NCBI GenBank assembly: GCA_045539925.1
Contig: JAZQGH010000007.1
Span: 1-64,000 of the forward strand
Source: SFWF01 sp045539925
GTDB taxonomy: Bacteria > Bacillota > Clostridia > Oscillospirales > Acutalibacteraceae
Reading direction: 5' to 3'
DNA: 64,000 nucleotides
Within the stretch, counting starts at the first letter, position 1; each line of letters opens with the position of its first letter. Shown here one piece after another: positions 52,602 to 61,283 of this stretch. The notes under the pieces were generated by a model. That model did no database searches and had not been told where the DNA came from. It saw only the letters and a program-made list of their open reading frames with translations. The position numbers and the translations under genes were made by a program.

Positions 52602-53414
52602 CTAGCTAAGTTTTTCTTTGATTTTTCTCACCGCAAGAACGGGGTGACGAAGATAATACAGTGCACGAAGCATACTGTTGCGTCGGGCGAATATTTGCTT
52701 GGTTTTTTCCTCACCGTATTTTGCAATATATTTTTTGCGTTTTATCTTATTTTTTTCTATTTTCTTTTTATCCTTTTCACTGTGCCAAGAGCCCGAAAAA
52801 TGATGTATCGTATGACTGTTTTCGGTAAGATTTATGTTGCCCGTCTCCCAGTCCTTGGGACAAAAATAATCATACGGATAGATTGTAACCACTCCGCCTG
52901 CAAGCTCCTGATAGGATGATGCAGGCACAAGTCCGTATTTGCTAAGGGTCAGATTTGTTATTCTCTCCACGTTGGTGGTAAGGTCCATTTCTCCTATGTC
53001 GTTTATAAAAGTCAGGTCGGTGTATTCATCTAAAAGGTCCTTTATCCAGACATTGCCCTTTTCTGCCGCCATAATCCCTGTCGGGATTTTATTGTTATTT
53101 TCAAAGCTGGAGAAGGCGCTGTGCTTTAAAAAACCATCAAGAGGCTTTAAAACCTCCACATCGGTATCCATATATATACCGCCCTCGTTATAAAGAGCAT
53201 AAAGTCTTACATAATCGGTAACAAATGCAAATTTTCTGCTTTCATAAGCCTCGCGGACATACTCGTTACTGTTAATATCGAAATTATCCTCATTCCACTC
53301 TTTAAAAGTGTAATCGGGACAGAACTGCTTCCATGAAGCAATACATTTTTCTGCAAGTTCGTTCTTCTGGCCCCGTCCGAACCAGCAAAAATGAATTATT
53401 TTGGGAATAGCCAT
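52602..53414 (-). CDS. Glycosyltransferase with DXD motif (GT32/capsular type)
   Basis: 270 residues. IPKIIHFCWFGRGQKNE at the start, YTFKEWNEDNFD, and KFAFVTDYVRLYALYNEGGIYMDTDVEVLKP split across the DxD site near residue 90 identify the Gly_transf_sug family (Och1/GT32-like), common in capsule clusters. HHFSGSW near the end is typical. Sugar specificity is unknown. Confidence 0.9.
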   Translation of the reverse strand: MAIPKIIHFCWFGRGQKNELAEKCIASWKQFCPDYTFKEWNEDNFDINSNEYVREAYESRKFAFVTDYVRLYALYNEGGIYMDTDVEVLKPLDGFLKHSAFSSFENNNKIPTGIMAAEKGNVWIKDLLDEYTDLTFINDIGEMDLTTNVERITNLTLSKYGLVPASSYQELAGGVVTIYPYDYFCPKDWETGNINLTENSHTIHHFSGSWHSEKDKKKIEKNKIKRKKYIAKYGEEKTKQIFARRNSMLRALYYLRHPVLAVRKIKEKLS

Positions 53415-53427
53415 TTAATTACATCCT

Positions 53428-54954
53428 TTATTTTTTGATAAAACGCTGTTTTAAGCCTTTTAATACATCAATACTGCCTCGTCCGAAGAGCATAAGCACA
53501 TTTGCAATAATTCCAAAAACACCTGTTACTGCGCAGGCTACTATAAGAGACAACCAGGAATTTATACTGAAAAGCATATTGACCGCAATTGCAAAAGCCG
53601 AAAGCACAATAACCGAAAGCAGGTTCTTTAAAATAACGGGATAAAAGGTTGTGAGTTTAAAGCCGAGACATTTTGCACCGTAAATGGGCAAAAAGGTGAG
53701 AAGACGCAAAACATTGTAAAATGCGCCCACGCAGGCAATATATATAATCTTTGCGTTTTCGCCCTCAATAAAGCTCAGACCGATAAATACTGTCAGTACG
53801 CTGGCGGTACTGAAAATGATAAGTGCTATAGAAGAGGTTTTTATCTTGTTTCTTACGGTAAAGATGTTGTAGAGCGGTTCGAGGGGTAGCGCAAATATCA
53901 GATTAAAACAGGTTATCACAGTCAGCAGGTGTAAAAGCTCTGCATCCTGAGTGGGTACCCACAACTGATAAAAGGGTTTGCCGAAGCCTATAAGTATTGC
54001 AATTGGAATACCCGAAAAAACAGCCAAAAGCTTTACCGAAGAGATAAGCTGTTTTTTCATTTCCTCAAAATCGTTATTGGCATAAGCCATTGTGAGCTGC
54101 GGTGCAAAAATTGAGGATAACATACCAAACAGGGACAAAACGATATTTGAAACGGTTTTGGATATATTAAGAACACCCATTGCAACGCCGTTTACAAAAA
54201 TGTTTGTTATAAGTAGGTCGAGCCCCGAAGAAAGTATAGAGCTGAGCTTTGAAACCGAGTTCCATATACCCGAGGCGAGCAGTTCTTTAATGCTTCCAAA
54301 ATCGAAATACTCACGCTTTACTTTAAGCTCAGGCACAAGCTTTGCTTTAAAATAAATATGGCTTATGAGATTATTTATTCCGAGTATCAGGGTTGCTATA
54401 CCGACATAGAAGGTGTAGGGTCTGAAAAAGGTGTAGCAAAGCACCAGCACTGCTGCCCTTAAAATACTTCCTCTTGCGTTTGTTAGTGCCGTTTTGTCCA
54501 GACGGTCGGTAATAAATGTGGAAACCGAGAATATTGACGCGAAAAGGGACAAAATAAAGTTGGCTGCAATAAAAATCCAGAGAATTTTTATATCTGTAAC
54601 CGAGCTTTCGGAAATATTTAAAAACTTGTCGAGAAAAACTATTACTACAGAGAAAACTGCAGTAAAGATGACCGACATAAAAATATTGGCAACCACAACC
54701 GATGTGAAATACTTATTTGCGCTGTCAATATTCTTACGGTGTATCTGTATAGTTATAAACCGACCTGCCATAGAGTTTATTGCAACCGTAAACAGCTGTG
54801 CATACTCAACGAATGTATTTGCAAGAGATACGAAGCCGTTTGCTTCAACGCCGATATTCTGAATTATAAAGGGTGTAAGAAAAAAACTTATACAAAGGTT
54901 TATCGCAAAGGCGATTACCTGAGCTATAAAATTTATTCCTGTTTGCTTGTTCAT
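53428..54954 (-). CDS. Polysaccharide repeat-unit flippase (Wzx-like)
   Basis: 508 residues with 12-14 membrane helices, of the MVF/MOP superfamily. The N-terminus FIAQVIAFAINLCISFFLTP and NIGVEANGFVSLANTF segments are typical of Wzx flippases. It would move lipid-linked repeat units across the membrane for Wzy-type polymerisation. It is the first gene of the operon, behind a promoter at 55013-55041. Confidence 0.88.
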   Translation of the reverse strand: MNKQTGINFIAQVIAFAINLCISFFLTPFIIQNIGVEANGFVSLANTFVEYAQLFTVAINSMAGRFITIQIHRKNIDSANKYFTSVVVANIFMSVIFTAVFSVVIVFLDKFLNISESSVTDIKILWIFIAANFILSLFASIFSVSTFITDRLDKTALTNARGSILRAAVLVLCYTFFRPYTFYVGIATLILGINNLISHIYFKAKLVPELKVKREYFDFGSIKELLASGIWNSVSKLSSILSSGLDLLITNIFVNGVAMGVLNISKTVSNIVLSLFGMLSSIFAPQLTMAYANNDFEEMKKQLISSVKLLAVFSGIPIAILIGFGKPFYQLWVPTQDAELLHLLTVITCFNLIFALPLEPLYNIFTVRNKIKTSSIALIIFSTASVLTVFIGLSFIEGENAKIIYIACVGAFYNVLRLLTFLPIYGAKCLGFKLTTFYPVILKNLLSVIVLSAFAIAVNMLFSINSWLSLIVACAVTGVFGIIANVLMLFGRGSIDVLKGLKQRFIKK

Positions 54955-55012
54955 CTGAAACAGCTTCTCCTTATGGATTTTTGACGCAATATTCCAAAGT
55001 ACGCACAGTATT

Positions 55013-55041
55013 ATTATATACTACAATACAGAATAAATCAA
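55013..55041 (-). promoter_or_regulatory. Promoter of the polysaccharide operon
   Basis: On the minus strand, TTGATT (55041-55036), a 17-base spacer and TATAAT (55018-55013). The leader to the flippase gene is about 50-60 bases and includes a GGAGAA site. No other clear promoter is seen in the next 11 kb on this strand. Confidence 0.65.
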
Positions 55042-55135
55042 TAATACTTTGTCAAAAAAACAGAAAAACAGCGAATTTGGGAATAATGAGCAGAAAAAGG
55101 TATGAAAATGCCTGTTAGTATTAAGATAAAATTAA

Positions 55136-55165
55136 AGAGAATGTGATTTTACGGTCACATTCTCT
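55136..55165 (-). terminator. Terminator of aroE-aroK
   Basis: AGAGAATGTGA (55136-55146) pairs perfectly with TCACATTCTCT (55155-55165). Read on the minus strand it follows the aroK stop and leads into TTTAATTTT. Confidence 0.82.
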
Positions 55166-55175
55166 AGGGATTATT

Positions 55176-55679
55176 TTAAATTATTTCCTTTATAGCGGCG
55201 AGGGTCAGCTCCAATGTGCGCTTTTTACTGTGTGAGCTGTCAATTATGATATCCGCCACCGATTCGTAAATAGGTTTTCTGAAATTATAACGGGTGATTA
55301 TGTCTTGAGTTCCTCCAGCAGTAAGAGGTCTTGAGGAATCGCCTGTTATACGGTTTAAGGTCTGCTTTATTCCGCAGTCGAGAAGTATGACGGTGCCTGC
55401 CGCCTTGAGATAAGGATGATTTGCCTTATTTACAGCGAGACCTCCGCCAAGGGATATAACATTGCCCTTAGTCTCAGACAGTTTCTTTATCAGCTCTGTT
55501 TCAAGTCTGCGGAAATAGTCCTCGCCGTCTGATGCAAAAATTTCGGCAATAGTTCTGCCCTGCGCCCTTACTATCTCCTCGTCGGTATCAATAAGGGGCA
55601 TATTTAGCTCTTTAGAAAGGTTTTTTGCAAGGGTGGTCTTTCCCGAGCCCATAAACCCGCAGAGAATTATATTTTTCAT
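55176..55679 (-). CDS. aroK: Shikimate kinase
   Basis: A 167-residue P-loop kinase phosphorylating shikimate at the 3-hydroxyl. Walker A GFMGSGKTTLAKNL is at 8-21, the shikimate-binding DTDEEIVRAQGRTI near 32-45, and GGGLAVNKAN near 78; the lid Arg is in DSSRPLTAG. Its start overlaps the aroE stop by four bases. Confidence 0.95.
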   Translation of the reverse strand: MKNIILCGFMGSGKTTLAKNLSKELNMPLIDTDEEIVRAQGRTIAEIFASDGEDYFRRLETELIKKLSETKGNVISLGGGLAVNKANHPYLKAAGTVILLDCGIKQTLNRITGDSSRPLTAGGTQDIITRYNFRKPIYESVADIIIDSSHSKKRTLELTLAAIKEII

Positions 55680-56521
55680 TTTACAAACACCCTTTCCAGC
55701 TCTTTTGCCGACCTTTCTATGACAAGAGCCGTCTCTTCTTTGGTAAAATCAACTCCCAGCCAATGATACTGGGACTTCTGTGCCTGACAGACAAGCATAG
55801 AAAGTCCACCGCCCGTTACCTTGCCCTTTTGACGAGCCAAACGCAAAAGCTCGGTCTCGTCGGGGTTATAAACAATGTCGTAAACACAGCTAAAAAGGTC
55901 TATTTGTTCTGCCGTTAGCGGAGATGTACCCGCATTTGGATACATTCCCACGGGTGTGGCATTGACAAGCAGGTCAAAGGGCCTTTCTATCTCTTCGTTT
56001 GTGATGAGATTTATCTTTTTTCCGTTTTTTTCGACAAGCTCTGCCACCACAGACTCTGCCTTAGCCTTGCGCTCTGCAGTAGTGCCTACGGTGACATTGC
56101 AGCCTGCCTTCAGGCTTTCGGTAATAAGGGTACGGGCGGCACCTCCGCAACCGTATATAAGCACATTGCCTTCAAGGGGAATTCCCGAGAACTCAAGACC
56201 CTTTAAAAAACCATAAGCGTCGGTATTAAAGCCGTAATACCTTCCCCCTTTTGCTAAAACGGTATTTACAGCCCCGTATTCTGCGGCAGAAGAATCAATA
56301 ACATCCAAACAGTCCATAATGGCTATTTTATGGGGTATGGTAATATTAAAGCCGTCAAGGTGACTGAGGGTTTTGTCAAACTGCTCCCGAAGATTTTCGG
56401 GTGCTATCTGAAACTTTTCATATTCTGCAGAAAAATTTCTAAGGGAAAAAAGTTCTTTTTGAATAAAGGGCGACATAGTATGTCCTATAGGATAACCTAT
56501 AACTCCAAATTTTTTCAGCAC
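55676..56521 (-). CDS. aroE: Shikimate dehydrogenase
   Basis: A 281-residue NADPH-dependent enzyme. FGVIGYPIGHTMSPFI at the start binds shikimate; NITIPHKIA holds the catalytic Lys; GFNTDAYGFLKGL near 98 and the Rossmann loop IYGCGGAARTLI near 124 follow. The end TGGGLSMLVCQAQKS is conserved. Together with aroK it gives two consecutive steps of chorismate synthesis; the other aro genes are not in the window. Confidence 0.95.
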   Translation of the reverse strand: MLKKFGVIGYPIGHTMSPFIQKELFSLRNFSAEYEKFQIAPENLREQFDKTLSHLDGFNITIPHKIAIMDCLDVIDSSAAEYGAVNTVLAKGGRYYGFNTDAYGFLKGLEFSGIPLEGNVLIYGCGGAARTLITESLKAGCNVTVGTTAERKAKAESVVAELVEKNGKKINLITNEEIERPFDLLVNATPVGMYPNAGTSPLTAEQIDLFSCVYDIVYNPDETELLRLARQKGKVTGGGLSMLVCQAQKSQYHWLGVDFTKEETALVIERSAKELERVFVK

Positions 56522-56558
56522 AACAACAGTCCTTTTATACCAAAATCAAATAAAACTG

Positions 56559-56587
56559 TTGACAAAACAGCTTTTTCAACATATTAT
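56559..56587 (+). promoter_or_regulatory. Promoter of acpP
   Basis: A perfect TTGACA (56559-56564), a 17-base spacer and TATTAT (56582-56587). The leader to the acpP ATG is about 80 bases. Confidence 0.65.
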
Positions 56588-56672
56588 TTGTTTAGGTTGT
56601 TTTTTATACTATAACACAAACCACACCTGTATGTCTATAACAAGGTGCGTATAAATTGAAGGAGAATGCTAA

Positions 56673-56906
56673 ATGATTTTTGAAAAAATTACCGAAATAC
56701 TTGCAGAACAGCTTGCTGCCGATCAGGAAACCATGACTATGAATACCAAAATTGCCGAGGACCTTGGTGCAGACAGTCTTGACCTTGTAGATCTTCTTAT
56801 GTCTATTGAAGACGAGTTTGGCGTAGAGATCCCCGATGAAGAGGTTGAAAATCTCCACACCATCGGCGAGGTAGTAAACTACATCTCTGCTCACACAGAA
56901 AACTAA
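56673..56906 (+). CDS. acpP: Acyl carrier protein
   Basis: A 77-residue acidic carrier protein of fatty-acid synthesis. The 4'-phosphopantetheine attachment Ser lies in GADSLDLVDLLM near residue 36, and the helix DEFGVEIPDEEVENL follows. A GGAGAATG site precedes the ATG. It stands alone with its own promoter and terminator; the other fab genes are not here, so it could be a second ACP, though the sequence is of the standard AcpP type. Confidence 0.94.
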   Translation: MIFEKITEILAEQLAADQETMTMNTKIAEDLGADSLDLVDLLMSIEDEFGVEIPDEEVENLHTIGEVVNYISAHTEN

Positions 56907-56921
56907 TATTAAAATAGTGTA

Positions 56922-56958
56922 AAATTCCCGACGAAGAATGACTTCGTCGGGAATTTTT
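56922..56958. terminator. Bidirectional terminator of acpP
   Basis: A perfect 15-bp stem: AAATTCCCGACGAAG (56922-56936) and CTTCGTCGGGAATTT (56942-56956), then TT. It also serves the convergent PASTA gene. Confidence 0.88.
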
Positions 56959-56964
56959 GTTTTA

Positions 56965-58710
56965 TCAATCTGTTGTTGTATTGGATGAAGATGCGCCTGA
57001 GGAGGATCTATCTGAGCTGTCACTGTCCGAGCTTTCTTCAGAGGATACCACAGTATCGGGATCACGATAGTAGATAACGATAAGCTCGTTTACAGAAAGT
57101 TTAGAGCCTGCTTTTACCTCTGAATCGCTTTCGCCGTATGTTACCTTATAAACAGCACCCGGCTCAGCAGAAGAGTCAAAGCCCTTTCTGACGATTATGG
57201 TATCACTGTAGAAGCCTTCGTCGAAGAGTGCCGATTTTGCCTCGGCTACCGTCTTACCCTTGATGTTGGGCATAAGCACCTTATCGGGACCCTGACTGAT
57301 GTGTATCTGAATCACAGTATCGCGTTCGACCTTGGTTCCCCCAGCGATAGACTGCTGACAGATACTGCCCTTAGGCACTGTATCTGAAGCAACACGTCCT
57401 GCAACTTCAAAGGTGAAGTGGGAATACTCGGTCTGCATATCGCCATAAACATCGGCATATTTCTTGCCCAAAAGGTCGGGCACCTCTAACAGCACAGTAC
57501 CCGGTGCATAACCCTGATTGCTTGACGAATCCTCCGAGACAAAGCTACTGGGCTGACTGCCTCCGACGGGTTTGCTGCTTGGGAAAAGTGCATCACCTAA
57601 ATCAAAGATAAAGAAGGCCGCCACAATACCGATTATAAATACAAGTGCGGTAATAAGAATGGATATAACTACATATCTTGCCCCTGTGCCTTTTTTCTCG
57701 GGCTTGTCGGTTTTTTCGCTGTTAAGGTCGTTTATCATAACCGTATTAGATGCAACCGCTTCAAGCAGTTTATAAAGACGCTCTACCGACGGCAGACGGT
57801 CGTTTTTCTCTACCTTAAGGGCATTTGCCACTGCAACCAGTACACCGCGGGGAACGGTTTCGGTAATTCTTGCAGGGATTGAAAGCTTATCGTTTACAAG
57901 ACGGTCTTTAGCGTCGGGAGTGGTAGTTCCGATAAGACAACGGAAAAGAACGGCACCAAGGGCGTAAACATCACAGGATGCATCGGTCTCGGCACTGTCG
58001 AGATACTGCTCGGGTGCGGCAAAGCCTGTGGGAAGCTGTGCAAGATATTCACTGCGCTCTACCCTTGCGCCCTTTATGCAGAAGGAAGAAAGACGGAGTT
58101 TTCCGTCGCGGCCTACAATGATGCTGTCGGGAGAAATTCCTCTATGAACGATACCTGCATCATTAAGCTGACTTACGGTTGCTATAAGGGGCATAAAGAG
58201 GGGCTTTACCTGTTCCCATTTAAGGGCTCCGCCGTGTCGGATAAGGAAGGCTTTAAGGCTGGTGCCTGAAACGGTGTTAGAAACAACATAAACCGTTCCG
58301 CCCGACTCAAAAGCGTCTACAACATGGAGAATTGCTGTGCTTTCGGGCATTTTTGCAAGTGCGGCAAAAAGATTTTCAAACTCTTCTTTACCTGCATTGA
58401 AAGCCATGCCTCTGTTTTCGGCGGGTGTGACCGTAATACGGTCTTCACTGCGCTGGGCAATGCCTGCGGGGAAATATTCTTTAATATTTACAACTGCATT
58501 AAGATCGTTATCCCAAGCAATATAGGTAACACCGTCACCGCTTTCCTCGATGACCTTACCCACAAGATATCTGTTAGCGTTGAGCCAACTGCCTACGGCA
58601 AGATACTCGGGAGCATTGTCCTCAGATGCATCGTAACCGCAGATGGGACAGACCTTTTCTCCGCCGTTATCGTTCATACAGCCCATACAAAGTCTATCTG
58701 TATTTACCAT
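56965..58710 (-). CDS. Membrane PASTA protein with kinase-like domain lacking catalytic residues (pseudokinase)
   Basis: 581 residues from the ATG at 58710 (GGAGG upstream). A zinc ribbon (CMGCMNDNGGEKVCPICG, 8-24) precedes a Ser/Thr kinase-like domain (about 45-320), one membrane helix (about 346-369), two PASTA domains (about 410-475 and 478-550) and a Ser/Glu-rich tail. The ATP-binding Lys77 (NIKEYF) and the GFAAPEQY motif remain. The catalytic loop reads HRGISPDS (189-196) instead of HRDxKPxN, and the DFG site reads SFC (209-211). Phosphotransfer by the usual mechanism is therefore unlikely. PASTA domains bind muropeptides, so it may be a wall sensor or scaffold (inference). Confidence 0.88.
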   Translation of the reverse strand: MVNTDRLCMGCMNDNGGEKVCPICGYDASEDNAPEYLAVGSWLNANRYLVGKVIEESGDGVTYIAWDNDLNAVVNIKEYFPAGIAQRSEDRITVTPAENRGMAFNAGKEEFENLFAALAKMPESTAILHVVDAFESGGTVYVVSNTVSGTSLKAFLIRHGGALKWEQVKPLFMPLIATVSQLNDAGIVHRGISPDSIIVGRDGKLRLSSFCIKGARVERSEYLAQLPTGFAAPEQYLDSAETDASCDVYALGAVLFRCLIGTTTPDAKDRLVNDKLSIPARITETVPRGVLVAVANALKVEKNDRLPSVERLYKLLEAVASNTVMINDLNSEKTDKPEKKGTGARYVVISILITALVFIIGIVAAFFIFDLGDALFPSSKPVGGSQPSSFVSEDSSSNQGYAPGTVLLEVPDLLGKKYADVYGDMQTEYSHFTFEVAGRVASDTVPKGSICQQSIAGGTKVERDTVIQIHISQGPDKVLMPNIKGKTVAEAKSALFDEGFYSDTIIVRKGFDSSAEPGAVYKVTYGESDSEVKAGSKLSVNELIVIYYRDPDTVVSSEESSDSDSSDRSSSGASSSNTTTD

Positions 58711-58782
58711 AAAATTACCTCCGGTAATCTTTGTTTTCAAAATATTATATCACATTTTTTAAAAAAATACAACTGTTACGAT

Positions 58783-59460
58783 TTATTCTCCAAGGGGAAT
58801 TATCTTATTGAAAACACAGGTGTGCTTCGGGGTGACCGCTCTGTCCTCGTGAAGAGAGCCGAAATACCATTTTTTAAACTCGCACTCGGCATCTATCTCT
58901 TCAAAATAGCCGTTAAGCTTATTGACACGGTCTGCCAATCCCGTGCGAAGAAGCATAGCACTCTTTACAAGCTTTGGCGGTTCGTGGGTTATAATATAAT
59001 CAACCTTAAGTCCCGCTTCGTCAAGTCTGGCTGCTCCCTGAGCCATTTCTCTGGGGGTGGGGAGCTCCTCTTTCCAATAAAGTCCCTGCTCTGCGCGGAT
59101 ATCCTTATCGGTAGACTCTCCTCCGCCGAAGGTAAATATTTTATTTCCGTCTATGTTGAATATCTGTCCGCGCATCAGGTGAAGAAGGTTTCCGTGAATT
59201 CTGTGAACCATTCCGCCCTTCCAGTAGGTCTCTCTGCAGGCGTTTATTTTATCAAAATTTTCGTGGGTTCCGTCAATAAAACAGACGGTGAACTTGCGAC
59301 TGCCCAGATATTCCACCGCTTCACGCTCGAACTTTCCGCCGTTCCAGATATAGCCGAAATCTCCGCAGACTATTAGCACATCCCCGCTTTTAAGCTTTCG
59401 CCACTCCTTACCGTAGAGACGGTCCTCTGCGCCGTGCATATCCCCCGTTACATATATCAT
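58783..59460 (-). CDS. Metallophosphoesterase
   Basis: 225 residues of calcineurin-like fold. Metal ligands lie in VTGDMHGAEDRL, VCGDFGYIW, IDGTHENFDKI and ITHEPPKL. The family covers small bacterial phosphoesterases with broad or unknown substrates. The ATG at 59460 has AAGGAGAA seven bases upstream, and the longer in-frame reading lacks such a site. It is divergent from the carboxypeptidase gene. Confidence 0.88.
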   Translation of the reverse strand: MIYVTGDMHGAEDRLYGKEWRKLKSGDVLIVCGDFGYIWNGGKFEREAVEYLGSRKFTVCFIDGTHENFDKINACRETYWKGGMVHRIHGNLLHLMRGQIFNIDGNKIFTFGGGESTDKDIRAEQGLYWKEELPTPREMAQGAARLDEAGLKVDYIITHEPPKLVKSAMLLRTGLADRVNKLNGYFEEIDAECEFKKWYFGSLHEDRAVTPKHTCVFNKIIPLGE

Positions 59461-59566
59461 AGAATTTCTCCTTAAGATTTTGTAAATATTTAAAATTACT
59501 ACTTTTAATTTCACTTCTAATATTGTATACTAAATCTGTACATAATTCAAGTTCGAGGATATATTT

Positions 59567-60901
59567 ATGAAAAAAAAGATTCTTCCCCTGCTGCTTATAA
59601 TTCTTACACTTTGTTTTTCGATTCCCGCAAATGCATATCAGATAAACGGTTATGAAATGCATCACGAGGCAGGTATGGTAATATCTGTTGATACGGGTAC
59701 TGTAATCTACAGCAAAAACGCCGACAAAAAAATGTACCCCGCCTCCATAACCAAGCTTATGTCTGCACTGGTTATGGTTGAGGAAATAGAAGACCTCGAG
59801 GGCACTATGATACCCTACACAAAAGAGGCAAACAATCAGATACTGGGCACAGGCTCAGTTGTTTTGAACCTTAAAATCGGGGAAGAAATGTCGGCAGACG
59901 ATATGCTTGCGGCTCTGCTTATTTCCTCCTGCGGAGATGTTGCCTACGCTATTGCAGAATTTGTCGGCGGCTCGACCGAGGGCTTTGTAGACCTTATGAA
60001 CAAAAAAGCGGAAGAAATAGGTATGAATAACACCGTTTTTACCGACCCTGTAGGTCTCCACGATGACGAGCATTATACCACCGCCCGCGATATTTACAAA
60101 ATGGCTACTGCCGCCTTCCAAAACAAGCTTATCAAGGAGCTGTGCGCAAAGTCCCGCTACACTCTGGGTGCTACCAATATGGCAAACGAACGCACCATTG
60201 TTACCTCAAATATGCTCCTAAATCCCAATTCCAATGTGTACTACACCTATGCAGACGCAGGTAAAACTGGCTATACCGAAAAGGCAGGAAGATGTCTTGT
60301 CAGTACCGCTTCCTACAAGGGCTACGAATATATGGCTATCGTACTGAATACCGCTACTCCAGGCGGCGTGCGATACGACTTTATTGATATTGCAAATATG
60401 TTCCGCTGGGCGTTCAACAACTTCGAGTACAAGTCTGTTTTCGACTCTAACACACCGGTCACCGAAGTACCTGTTTCTCTCTCGTCCGAGACCGACCATC
60501 TCCCCATCTGCTTTAAAGACGGACTCAAGACCCTGCTTCCCAAGGAAGCCGACTCCTCTACCATCAGCTTCGACATTCATCTGACAAAACCTACTTTTGA
60601 GGCTCCCGTAAATAAGGGACAGACAGTAGGAAGTGCAGATATTTATTATGCCGAGGAGAAAATAGGCACCCTCGAGCTTGTAGCAGGACAAACCGTTGAG
60701 GCAAGCTCTGTGCTGGTCTTCTTTAAAACTGCGTCCGACTTTTTAACCTCCGGCTTTATGAAAATTATCTATGTTGCGTTGGCTGTTGCTGCTCTAACCT
60801 TTGCACTGTGGGTGATTTTTCTGAACTTTGGCAAAAAGAAGGCACGCAAGGTCAAATATATCCCGCTTTCCAAGCGCGAACTTGAAGAACAGGACAAATA
60901 A
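59567..60901 (+). CDS. D-alanyl-D-alanine carboxypeptidase (PBP5/DacF type)
   Basis: 444 residues. A signal peptide (about 1-23, ending PANAYQ) is followed by an S11 peptidase domain, a beta domain and a C-terminal membrane helix (about 395-420) with basic tail. Ser60-x-x-Lys63 (SITK) and KTG in DAGKTGYTEK are present. The second motif is unusual: LLISSCGDVAYA stands where SxN is expected, giving S-S-C or S-C-G instead of an Asn. It trims the stem-peptide D-Ala and so tunes cross-linking made by the PBP encoded at 7101. Confidence 0.93.
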   Translation: MKKKILPLLLIILTLCFSIPANAYQINGYEMHHEAGMVISVDTGTVIYSKNADKKMYPASITKLMSALVMVEEIEDLEGTMIPYTKEANNQILGTGSVVLNLKIGEEMSADDMLAALLISSCGDVAYAIAEFVGGSTEGFVDLMNKKAEEIGMNNTVFTDPVGLHDDEHYTTARDIYKMATAAFQNKLIKELCAKSRYTLGATNMANERTIVTSNMLLNPNSNVYYTYADAGKTGYTEKAGRCLVSTASYKGYEYMAIVLNTATPGGVRYDFIDIANMFRWAFNNFEYKSVFDSNTPVTEVPVSLSSETDHLPICFKDGLKTLLPKEADSSTISFDIHLTKPTFEAPVNKGQTVGSADIYYAEEKIGTLELVAGQTVEASSVLVFFKTASDFLTSGFMKIIYVALAVAALTFALWVIFLNFGKKKARKVKYIPLSKRELEEQDK

Positions 60902-60919
60902 ACCAGAAAGACGATATAA

Positions 60920-61099
60920 CGTTTGTTTGATAATGAGATTGTTGCTTATAAATACTGTACTCTTTATGAAAGCGGCGGTGCGGGAATGGTGTCTGCTGTA
61001 GGGGATTATATAAAATTCCTTGAGGCGATGAGGTTTGGGTGTAAGCTACCCTCATCGAAGAGATTCTTAAAAACACCGATAAATACATGTGCTTTTTAA
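60920..61099 (+). pseudogene. Remnant of a serine hydrolase/beta-lactamase-family gene
   Basis: An in-frame stretch without a start codon reads DNEIVAYKYCTLYESGGAG then MVSAVGDYIKFLEAMRFG. This resembles the ESGGAG and DYxKFL segment of class C beta-lactamase-like serine hydrolases. It is preceded by a stop (TAA at 60917-60919) and ends at 61097-61099. The catalytic SxxK and YxN parts are missing, so this is a decayed fragment, probably left by deletion. The call rests on about 26 residues. Confidence 0.5.
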
Positions 61100-61120
61100 T
61101 GTAAGTTAAAATATGATTTA

Positions 61121-61159
61121 AAATCCATCGTCGATAATTAAGACAGTGATGGATTTTTG
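61121..61159 (+). terminator. Hairpin terminator before tRNA-Pro
   Basis: AAATCCATC (61121-61129) pairs with GATGGATTT (61149-61157), then TT. The tRNA promoter begins three bases later. Confidence 0.65.
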
Positions 61160-61161
61160 AT

Positions 61162-61190
61162 TGACAAAAGTTATGTTTTAGCATATAATG
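61162..61190 (+). promoter_or_regulatory. Promoter of tRNA-Pro
   Basis: Consensus TTGACA (61162-61167), a 17-base spacer and TATAAT (61185-61190), 18 bases before the tRNA. Confidence 0.9.
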
Positions 61191-61207
61191 ATTCGGTAAA
61201 GTGAAAA

Positions 61208-61283
61208 CGAGGTGTGGCGCAGTTGGTAGCGCACTAGTTTTGGGAACTAGATGCCGCAGGTTCGAGCCCTGTCACCTCGACCA
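61208..61283 (+). tRNA. tRNA-Pro (anticodon TGG)
   Basis: 76 bases with encoded CCA. Acceptor stem CGAGGTG pairs with CACCTCG, discriminator A73. The D-loop holds AGTTGGTA. Anticodon stem CTAGT/ACTAG carries loop TTTGGGA with anticodon TGG. The T-loop is GTTCGAG within GCAGGTTCGAGCCCTGT. All arms are canonical. Confidence 0.96.

Noticed and set aside
58324..59376. A 350-codon open frame on the + strand
   Set aside because: It lies antisense across the PASTA protein and the phosphoesterase, has no ribosome site or recognisable motif, and matches the codon shadow of the minus-strand genes.
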